Shown here: in pieces, positions 54,962 through 64,000 of the stretch
Position numbering within the stretch: the first letter of the stretch is position 1
Layout of the letters: the number at the start of each line of letters is the position of its first letter
Assembly: GCA_019059635.1 (NCBI GenBank)
Contig: JAGVRJ010000014.1
Span: 434,001-498,000, forward strand
Origin: Proales similis
Taxonomy: Eukaryota; Rotifera; Eurotatoria; Ploima; Proalidae
DNA: 64,000 nucleotides
Direction: 5' to 3'
Position numbers and translations under genes: made by a program
The notes under the pieces: generated by a model
What the model was told of the DNA's origin: nothing
Database searches by the model: none
What the model saw: only the letters and a program-made list of their open reading frames with translations

Positions 54962-57924
54962 CTAGAATGTGACTTTTTGCTTCTTGATTTCGGCCATGAG
55001 ATGGTGAATGCTCATGAGCTCGGCGCGAACGGACATGTTCTTGAAAGCGGGATGCGACAGGAGCTTGTGAAAGCGATGATAGTACTGAATGAGTTGAGTG
55101 AGAGTTGCCTTGAGTGATAATCGATTAGCCAACTCTTCATGCCAGTTGGTGTAGGCAAACTCACCTGATATATGGTTTGGCCGTTCTTGAAATTGGTGAA
55201 CGAGCGCATTATTTCCTGGTTAATCAGATCCACGTTCTTCTTCCATTCGAGCGAGAAGCTTCTCACAATTGTTCCGAGTTGATCTTTAAACACGAACGAC
55301 GTTCATTCAAAGCAAGACCGCCAGGTGAATGCTTGCAAACCTTGACTCGCGTTTACGGGCGCATCTTTTTCGATCGCTTTCTCAACTTCTTTGACGAAGC
55401 AAACCAGACCTCCGAAGTAAGAGGCCAACACTTCTTCGACATAATCAGCTGTTCGTGAGCCGAGCAGTTCGACCAAATTCTGCAGCTCTCTGTTATCCTC
55501 CTTCAGCTTTTCCTTTTTAATAGGGAACCTCGTGAGCAACAGCGACAAGCCAGGCCGGGCCAATTGACTTACGTTCATGACCGAATGAATAAGGTCGTAG
55601 TTGTTTATCAGTGCGACGAGCTGCTCTTTGCGAGATTCGAACTCGGACGCCAATTTAAGAATGAAATTCTGCACCTCAATTTGGAGTTGAGTCAGACTGG
55701 CAGTTACGTTCATCTGCGCAATGGTTTCTCCGATCGCTTGCAGGCCGCTCGAGAACTCGGCATATCTTCTCGTAATCTTCAGTGGTGGTCAGCGGTCGAC
55801 GTCAATTAGAGCTCGAAGAATCAAGCAGACTGAAGCCAGACACTTACATAGTGCGGTCGAGTGTCCAGCGATGAGAGCTTGCGAACGTCAATGGCGGCCA
55901 CACTGTTCAAGTGTAGATGAAGAATCTGCTCAAAGCGGCGCCAAATAATTTCGATCACTGCCTGGTGGTAAGGAATGAGCGGCATTATGCCACGTTGCTT
56001 GGACATGTTTTGATATTTGCAGACGACCATCAGGCAAATACAAAGTCCAATTGCGTCGTAGCACGAATTGGCCATTGTCTCGACATTTTTCTGCAAGCAG
56101 AGCAAATTAGGCGAATGGCGGCGAGCGAGGCAGATGAGCATTTCTCTTACCAGACATTGATTGAGTGTCTTGGAGAAGACTGCGGCGAATAGCTCGTCTC
56201 GGCTTCGGTCCTTCAGCATGAAAAAGTCGCCCAAGAACAAGTACTCGTTGGTGCAGTTGTCCATTAGAGCAAACTGTTCACTGCGGAACACGCTCTCGAG
56301 CGCAAACTAAATTCAAAAAAGCGATTCTTACATCTGAACGGTGAAAAATCTCTCCGCACTGTACCTTGACTTCGCCCTTCTGAGATGCGTGCGGAATAAT
56401 AATGGGCGAATCGAGAGCGTTGGCAATCTCGTCCAGACGAGTGCCCAATGTGAACACAACGCTCTTGTTCTTCATGCTTGGCTTTGAAGAGAAAATACTT
56501 GAACAAAAGAGCTGGTTAAGGAAAAACGTGCAAGGTGAGAAAGGCCTGTTGGAGCAGTCAGCCAAAAAGGATATTAATCTTTTGTTTTTGGTCCTCGAAG
56601 CCGAGCAGGTCGTCTTTGTCGGCCACTTGGTCGCTCTTTTATACGCCAACACTTTAGAGAGGCAGTCAATATGACCAGAGCCGACTGCTCACCTGCACTT
56701 TGCCAAGCTTGGCCTGGTACTCTTTAAAGTACGAGTAGTAGACCTTGCTCATTGTGTTGACGTATTCGTCTCTGCACTCGCGCGCCACCGTCTTGTCGTG
56801 CAGAGTGAGAAATTCGAAAAAGAAACGCGACCTGAGCAGAATGTCTTGGGTTATCTGGTAGTTGGCCATCGGCTTTCTGAACTGCATGATCTTTTGCAGA
56901 ATGAACTCCCTTATCCGGCTAATTGCCTGCCAAATATCAACGAATGTTATTCCCTGTTGGCCCTCTGGCCTCTTGAGTTTTCTTCACCTTAATCTTCAGT
57001 TTGTATAAAATCTCGTGTATTTCATTGAAGCATTTGATTTGCTGCGGCGATTTCTCATACAAGAAGCCGATCTTGTGATTGAGCTCGTGGAGACTTTCGA
57101 GAAAGGCCCGCTCGATCAACGCTCCTTCGGTTAGATTCCTTTCATTTGAAGAATCACACTTTAGGTCTCATGTGGCCTTCAATCGGGCTTTAAACTACTT
57201 GATCATTTGCTCGGGCACGAGCATCTCGTCTATGAACTGACAAAGGTCGCCGCGAACCGACTGGCGATTCTTCAGCTTGATGTTCATATTGACGCTTTGT
57301 TGCTGCAAAAGCTGAATTTCGCTACTGATTGAGGACAAATTGTGCTGAAAGTTCTCGAGCATCGCTTCGATCTGAGCCAGAATATTGTCGGTGTCTCGCA
57401 CTTGGCCGTGCAGTTGGATGATGTTGCTCGACTGCGACAAATCTTATTTCATAAGAAGGAATGCCGTTAAGGATTGAGGCTGCGTTGGCCGAGACTCGCA
57501 CTTACAATCTTTGATTGAAATCTTTTCGAGCTCTGTAAGCTCTTTGAGAACTTCAGTCGAATATTCACGCAAATCGATTCCCTTTTTGTCCATTTTTACA
57601 AAACAGATCTATTTGAAGCAAGGCACGAATCTTACTCGATTCAACGCATCCTGTACGTACGAGTCTTCGAGATTTTTCTCAACATTGCTGTTAAAGATGC
57701 TGATTTCATCCGACTCTTCGTCGACCAGGTAGCCGTGAAGGCTTGAATGCTGTCTATTCAGCTCGAGCAAAATCTCGCTGGTCTGACAGATGTGCAACAA
57801 AGTCGGAAAAGCGGTTGAAACCACAGCGGCTAGCCAAGTAGAGGGCGCATTTAGCACAAACCTGATTGTAAATCTCAGCAGAGCGCTGGATCCGAGCGTC
57901 TTCAGCTTGGGCTGGCTCACTCAT
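54962..57924 (-). CDS. VPS52: GARP/EARP tethering complex subunit VPS52
   Basis: A multi-exon gene for a coiled-coil tether that captures endosome-derived vesicles at the trans-Golgi network. Start MSEPAQAEDARIQRSAEIYN. The N-terminal coiled coil has NLSSISSEIQLLQQQSVNMN and LKNRQSVRGDL. The body has QKIMQFRKPMANYQITQDIL and ARECRDEYVNTMSKVYYSYF, then FTLGTRLDEI, CYDAIGLCICLMVV, LDTRPHYV, SRKEQLVALINNYD and MRSFTNFKNG. The end matches the family (HHLMAEIKKQKVTF). Each block lies on its own short-intron exon in the expected order. The TGN38 homologue in this window would travel on the pathway it serves. Confidence 0.94.
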
Positions 57925-58159
57925 TCTTTGGTCCTGTCAGTGAGAACGTCACTGCGATCTTGTGACTTGCATTCAAGTAATTAGTTATGAGCAATTATTT
58001 TCATTCTGCTGCAGAACCAACTTGACCGAGAAAGAGAGGGAGCCATCAACTCGACTATCGTACTGATCGCTCGGTTTTATCTCAGCTTAAATGGCTCACA
58101 ATTGACATTTAGCAATTTTTATTTCTAAAAAATACGCTTCTTTTTTCAAAAGCGACAAT

Positions 58160-59977
58160 CTAATCTGGATAGGTAATTTTGAAAGAGACGAGATAGGCTA
58201 GAAACGAGAAGAGAGCAGCTAAATAGACTACGATCACTTTAGAGCCGGCAACTTCCATTATTGAGCCGACGAACAGCGATAGAAAAAACTGGGCCACGAA
58301 AACCATGGAGTTTACAAGAGACAGATCGGCGCCCAGGCCCCGTTCCTCAATCCGGTCCGCTCGCGTGTCGCCCTGCTCGCTTTGAACCAAAGAGACCTTG
58401 ACCGGCAAACTCGATGAGAAGAAAAGCAGAAAGGAGAAATCTGGTACTCACCATTTCGGGCGAATGCGAACGAGCGACCAGAAGGAATGGCACTGTGAAC
58501 AACGATGAGTAAATTATACCTGCAGCAAGTGAGGCAATGAAAGCGGTCGTGTGCCAGCGTGTAAGCGCCAATAGAAGTGATCCAAAGCAATAGACCAACT
58601 GACTGAATTGATAAACGCTCTTAACTCCTTTTCGTTTCAAATAAAAGCGTTAGGCTCTAATCAAAGCCAATTTGATCGGTTAATTCACTTACGAAATCTG
58701 GATATCAGCGAGTGAATGAAAAATGAAAACACCGAGCACGAGAGCGAATAGAAGGCCATGCAGAGGCTGCCAAAGCGAACGCCGTAATCGTAAAGACGAT
58801 GACACAACGGCGAACTTGATTCGCATGGCATTCCAGTTGGTCTGCCGGCTAAAAGGCGCAGAAAAGTCAGCTGGTCCGGGTAAATTTTAGTCGCTGGCAG
58901 CCGCTTACCGAATATCTCCTCGCCAACAAAGTCAGTGAAGTAGAGCGAGTAGCAAAGCAGAGACATCCAGCAGAGACAATGAGCCGCACACAGCCAAAGA
59001 ATAGAAGAAGGAAGACTCCTCATCGATTGAAAGTATTTGATCAGGAAATCCACTTTCGACTGCGGCTGCCTTCTTCTCCTATTAGATGTGTGAGCCGATT
59101 GGGACTCTTGGAGTTCGATGTCGTCGCTGGCCAGGTCCATTTGCGAATAGTCCGCACTTGCGGCGTAAAATTCCAACTCGTTTGATCGGATCGGACGCTC
59201 TTTGAAGCTAGTAACCGACACGATCATGCAAACAAAGTAAATGAGGGCAACCAGCGTGAAGAACGACTTTCGACCAGCGCTCGTGTCCTCGACCAAATCG
59301 AATCGGGTCGAGTTTGAGCTGGCCATTGCGCCAATTTGGGACTCTTTCTCATCCCATGGTATGTATCCGAGTACGTAGCCAAGTGCACCGCCCGCACCGG
59401 CCATGAGAGTGAAAGTGCTGAGACCGGTCGAATGGTCTTCTGGATTGCTCACGTCGATGAGAAACGCGCGGGAAGGAGCTTGACAAGCGTCGCAATCGAA
59501 ATCGAGCAGAATTACACCGAATATTATCAGCAGCACTTGGCCTGTCTGGGCGTCTGTAATCATCCAGCTAATAAGCTCGTAGAGAGACGAGTGGTAGCCA
59601 ACCAAGGTCAAGCCGATTAGTATTCCGCTCGAATAGAGTAGAATGAACGGACGGCGTTTGCCCAGTCTTGAGTGAAACTCGTCGGACAGCATGCCCAGAA
59701 TAGGAGTGGCGAAAAAGCCAAACAAGGGGCTGACACACCAGACAGCTGACATGAGACTGAGCGAGAGGCCGCTCTTTTGCAGCGTTGGCGTCACAAAAGC
59801 CGTTTCGGCCGCATAGCATATTTCAATGCCGAACACAACCAGGCTGATTTGAACGAGTTCAAGTCTCGACTTGCGTCTGTTCAACCTCTCTGAATCATCG
59901 GAGTCGAACTGGGTCGAGAAGAGGTTGTGCAAACGAGTCGATACCGATTCGAATAGATTTGAAACGAAACTATTCAT
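58160..59977 (-). CDS. SLC45: SLC45-family sugar/proton transporter
   Basis: A predicted twelve-helix MFS carrier related to plant sucrose transporters. The large first exon covers helices 1 to about 8; further exons end at 58160 (SFKITYPD). Family signatures: CYAAETAFVTPTLQKSGLS in helix 1-2, WCVSPLFGFFATPILGMLSD, and the loop motif RLGKRRPFILL (RxGRR type). DFDCDACQAPSRAFLIDV and GAGGALGYVLGYIPW follow. A cytoplasmic acidic loop lies in the middle. The upstream in-frame TTG at 60043 is not a start; ATG 59977 (MNSFVSNLFESVS) is used. Substrate is probably a sugar with protons, by family inference. Confidence 0.9.
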
Positions 59978-61722
59978 CGCCGAACTGAGAACAGGTTCTT
60001 CTGCTGGCAATGTCCCGTTTAGTGGTAGCACGCTAGCACGCAACTGAATTGAGTCACTACACAGAGCGATGTGTGTGTGTGTGTGTGAGACGGAAATTCG
60101 CTTGAATAATTGGTTTGGAGAGAAAGCAATTGGGCAAATGCGAGGTGGTGAGCGGCGCCGGAATCCAGTCTCACCGGCTTCCTGGAATATTAAAGCGGAA
60201 GTTGTGCTTTCGTCGAATTAAACCCAACGCTACGTGCGTATCCGAAACTAACTAGAGCTGACAGAGAGGCCTGCCGATAATGCCTTGGGACGCAAACAAG
60301 AACATATTGAGTCGATCTAAACCATGCAACTTAATTGCTCGGAGAGAAGCGAATTAATAAAACCGTTCTGTTGGCCAATCGCCTCGTGCTGCAAAATTTC
60401 AGCCGTCTAAAGCCGTCTTGCCTTTGCGACTTGTTACCCAGCGCCGCTAGTTATGTCAGCCCAACAACTTGAACATGTTGAGCACCCAAACGAATTACTG
60501 AAAAGTCCATGAATCATTAATAAGGAGGATTAAATAGCGCACCACCAAGCGAACCATGCGTGTCTAAGCCGCCTTGTCACCAAGAATTCAATTAGGGCCA
60601 ATTTTAACTTGTCTCTCATCCTGGGACGTCTCGTTTAGCAAATTAACCAGCGACAAACATCAGTTCTGAACGTGTCAAAAGAAATCTTCTCTGACTTGTC
60701 CATTGAGCCGTACAAGCAAATTACGATTAACTCGACCAAACTAAAACAGTTTCAAGTTAAACTTCAAGTCGATGTCCTCTTTATATTTAAAACTTGATTC
60801 GAACAATTTGAAAATCAACCGCCTTTTCTTCACGTTATTTTGCCCGTGACGGGTGGGCGGCTGCATATTTGTTCAAGTCAATTTGGAATATGTTTGTTTT
60901 GTTTTTCAAGAATTTTCCTTTCACTTTGTTGGATTCAATTGCGGATAACGTTGAAAAGTTTGAGCATACGAGCACACTGAGTGAATTAAATTGACTGAGA
61001 CCAAACGCCTGTAGGCAGGAAGCATAGTCGATCGGATGGCTAGACACCCTTAATAAGCTAACATTGAGTAATCGGAGCGGCTGTTGAGCGCTCGTTGAGG
61101 AACAAAATCTTATATTTTATGCCAAAATTATGGAAGCAACGCTAAAGGCTGTAACGCCAAATTAAAGCCTGAAGCCAACACAGGCATAATACTTGAAAAG
61201 AAATACCAGATCGCTCAACTTGCCAGACACAGCATCCAAGCCCCCTCCCTCTCCCCTGATGTTCATAGACATGATGAAATATTTTCGCACCAGAGAACGC
61301 CACTCGTCTGACAGCGCGCGCTCTTTCTCTCTCTCTCTCTTCTTTGTATTTGCCTCTTAAATTCCAGCCGAGCTCGCACAATAGCTCATTTGCGCTCATG
61401 GCTTCGAATCGATAAATGAGCTCAAAAATATATTTGCTAGTGCGCGAATCATCAAGCCTTGGTAGACTTGGCCTTCATTAAGATTATGTGTTAGGCGCCC
61501 CAAATCGGTTCGATTTGAGTAAAGCAATGATCGCACCCATTACCTTGGCTGCTCATTCGGAATCTTAATGAAATAGCAATTTTGGTCTACTGGGAATTTG
61601 TTTCTGGCGTGTTAAGTCCACAGTTTACACCTATGAGGCGAAGAATAAAAATTGCCTTCTCCTGTCGTTAGTCAGCTAATTAGATTGAACTTGTGTTTTA
61701 TGTTTGTCTAGAAACAGTTAAA
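59978..61722. other. Divergent intergenic region between SLC45 and SLC6
   Basis: 1.7 kb, AT-rich, with (TG)9 at 60070-60087 and a CT run at about 61322-61342. No coding frame or RNA gene could be supported. Two promoters face each other here. Confidence 0.55.
60070..60087. repeat. TG microsatellite
   Basis: (TG)9 in the SLC45 5' flank. Confidence 0.9.
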
Positions 61723-64000
61723 ATGAGTCTGAGTTGCGATGTGAATAGAGGCACATGGAAGAACAAAGCTGACTTCATATTGGCCCTTGTTTCTTACAGT
61801 GTTGGCTTGGGAAACGTCTGGCGGTAAGTAGTCTGCACACATGCCTTGTCTGGCGCCGTATCTCTCACGCTTTCACTCGCATCAAGATTCCCGTTTCTGG
61901 TCTATTCGTCAGGTGGAGGTATCATGTTTGCTTGAATATTTTGATTTCTCAAGCTCACACTCGACACCAAGGTGCGTTTCTCATCCCGTTTTTGTTCTCA
62001 TCATTCGTGGTCGGAATCCCGTATGCCCTTCTCGAAGTTTCACTCGGACAGTGGATGAGAGAGGGCGGCATCGGCGCCTGGAATCTGACGCCGCTTTTCA
62101 AAGGTAAATTGAAGCCACTTTGTCAGAATAAAATTTTAACTGCTAATGGAACAATTTCAAATAGGAATAGGATTTGCCAACCTCATAATCGTTTTCTTGG
62201 GCAATGTCTATTACGAGGTGATCCTTGCTTGGTCGCTGCGCTATCTGTTCGACTCGTTCAGTTTCGAACTGCCATGGAAATCGTGCTCAAATAGCTGGAA
62301 TACAAAATGTTGCAGTGAAGCTCTTCTGCACGGCTCTCAGCGCAATCAGAGTCTGCCAAGCATCAACTTAACAAACGGCAATTACAGTCTCTATGAATGT
62401 GCTAAACTTGCCGATCCGATCACAGAGTATTGGGAGTGAGTCAAGCAGTAAACACTTTAAATTCGAAGAAAAAATTTCTAAGCCTTGCGAACCGAAATCA
62501 TTTAGACGCAACGTTCTGGGCATTTCGAGCGGAATTGACCAAATCGGGCACATTAAATGGGACCTGTTTCTGGCCCTGCTCGCCGCATGGCTCATTGTTT
62601 ATTTCAGCATATTCAGAGGCATGCAGAACTCTCAATATGTAAGCCCGTTTGCTTTGTCCATCGCCCCCAACGTAACCTAATGCAGCGGCCGCTCATCCTA
62701 AGATTGTTTACACGACTGCGTTCATGCCATATGTCTTTTTATTCATCTTGCTGGTCAGAGGATTGTTCTTGCCCGGCTCTCTGGAGGGAATCATCTATTA
62801 CCTGAAGCCGGATTGGAATAAGCTATTCTCGTTCCAGGTCTGGTCTGATGCCGGCACGCAAGTGTTTTACGCTTACGGCGTTGGCATCGCAGCTCTAGTC
62901 GCACTAGGCAGCTACAATGAGTTTCATCACAACTCTTATCGAGACGTTCTCATCTTCACAATGACAAATACTCTAACAAGCATCCTATCCGGTTTTGTGG
63001 TCTTCTCCTTTCTTGGCTACATGTCACATGTACAAAATGTGGACATTAGCGCTGTGGCTGAAGAAGGCCCTGGCCTGGCTTTCATCGTGTACGAACTCAC
63101 AATCTTTCCTAAAGTTCAATTTAAGCTCAATTCTAACCCCCATTCTTATGAAAGCTATCCGCAAGCGCTCTCTCTGATGCCCCTGAGTCCGCTGTGGGCC
63201 ATTTCTTTCTTCGTGATGCTATTCTTGCTCGGTCTAGGCACTCAGGTAAAGCAGCCGATCCGCTAAATTGGACGCAGCAGCCGAATGAGCAACGCGATCT
63301 TAGATTGTAGCCGCTGAGGCCATCACCACTGCGATTATTGACGAATACATGCCATTAATCAAGCCGTACATTGATTTCAAATATGCCAAAGAGTTCGTCT
63401 CGGCCCTAAACGTGCTCATTTCGTTCTGCTGCGGACTTCCAATGATCACAAACGTAAGCTGCAGTCTTTCCTCTTGCGTAATGCTTTCATTCGTTCGATC
63501 TTTGCCCTCGCCTCGACTTTTAGGGAGGAATGTACATATTCCAAATATTTGACTATTACGCTGCTTCTCGCACACTTCTATTCGTCGGCCTATTTGAGTG
63601 CATTGCAATCGCCTACTTTTATGGTAAGCGAAAACCGCCACTCCTTAGATGGCTCGATAGAAGAGCGCAATTATGAAATTTAGGAGCGGGTCGTTACTGC
63701 AAAAATCTGGAGCTCATGTGGCAAACCAGAGTAGGCTCTTGGCTTAAGTTCACTTGGATATTTGCCACGCCCTTTTTCACCCTGGTAATTAATCATTGCT
63801 CAAGTGGTGATTGCGTCATCAAGTTCGAACCATTTCTACGAATATAGATTCTCATCATATTCACTGTGGCCACGTATGAAGAATTGACCTACAACAGAAC
63901 CTATGTTTACCCGGCGTGGGCTCTCAAGCTCGGCTGGACATTGTCCATCTCGTCGTTCATCTGTATTCCAGCCTACGCAGTTTATCAGTTTTTCTCAGCA
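61723..64000 (+). CDS. SLC6: SLC6 sodium/chloride-dependent amino-acid-type transporter (3'-truncated by window)
   Basis: A neurotransmitter:sodium symporter. Helix 1 is [20 protein letters not shown]; the Asp that monoamine carriers have before LGNVW is Gly here, so an amino-acid-type substrate (GABA, taurine, creatine, glycine or similar) is likelier. SGGGAFLIPF and [16 protein letters not shown] follow. Extracellular loop 2 has the Cys pair ([12 protein letters not shown]) and several N-glycosylation sites. Helix 6 reads [20 protein letters not shown]. Exon 2 is only 32 nt. A 65-nt intron (63090-63154) must be removed to restore [18 protein letters not shown]. The last seen segment is around helix 11; the C-terminus is outside the window. 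Confidence 0.93.

Noticed and set aside
59978-60043. Extended N-terminus of SLC45 starting at 60043
   Set aside because: The codon there is TTG; the first ATG in frame is 59977.
63090-63154. Apparent ~20-residue insertion in extracellular loop 4 of the SLC6 transporter
   Set aside because: It is a 65-nt GT-AG intron; removing it restores the conserved [12 protein letters not shown].

Overview
This window is nuclear DNA of a small-genome animal (Metazoa, most likely a bilaterian). The evidence is direct. Protein-coding genes carry GT-AG introns that are nearly all 53-75 nt long, AATAAA polyadenylation signals follow many stops, and the gene set is animal: axonemal dynein, LIN-41/TRIM71, two syndecans, cGMP-dependent kinase, a TGN38-type protein, SLC6 and SLC45 carriers, cathepsin L, and the eIF3, exosome, RFC and GARP subunits. 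An outer-arm dynein beta heavy chain implies motile cilia or flagellated sperm. I saw no transposase, reverse transcriptase, rRNA, tRNA or CRISPR array. I cannot name the species.

Layout: 1-8013 is the 3' half of an outer-arm dynein heavy chain (+). 10476-13907 is LIN-41/TRIM71 (+), with a let-7 seed match in its 3'UTR. 14439 to about 16200 is an unidentified spliced gene (-). 16620-19070 holds a syndecan and a tail-less tandem copy (+). 19496-25545 carries SGSM3, STARD7 and RFC2 (all -). PPOX (26009-28001, +) is convergent with EXOSC2/RRP4 (-), followed by EIF3G (-). 31483-34446 is a tandem array of three related orphan membrane proteins (-). Then come a small one-pass membrane protein (-), DBR1 (-), a TGN38/TGOLN2 homologue (+), a gamma-butyrobetaine-dioxygenase-like enzyme (+), PKG (+), a cathepsin L paralogue with a 10-nt microexon (-), EIF3D (+), a conventional cathepsin L (+), a cysteine-rich type I membrane protein (-), VPS52 (-), SLC45 (-), and the start of an SLC6 transporter that runs off the right edge (+).

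The genes are mostly unrelated housekeeping and developmental loci packed a few hundred bases apart, with several head-to-head or tail-to-tail pairs and overlapping 3' ends. The most unusual parts are the orphan cluster, whose three paralogues share a design of N-terminal cytoplasmic region, Cys/Trp-rich membrane-entry segment, transmembrane helix, short glycosylated ectodomain and C-terminal GPI-signal-like tail; the syndecan duplicate that has lost its cytoplasmic signalling tail; and the microexon that carries a protease's catalytic cysteine. Exon borders were assigned by eye from splice sites, reading phase and family conservation. Family names rest on remembered motifs, not on a database search.
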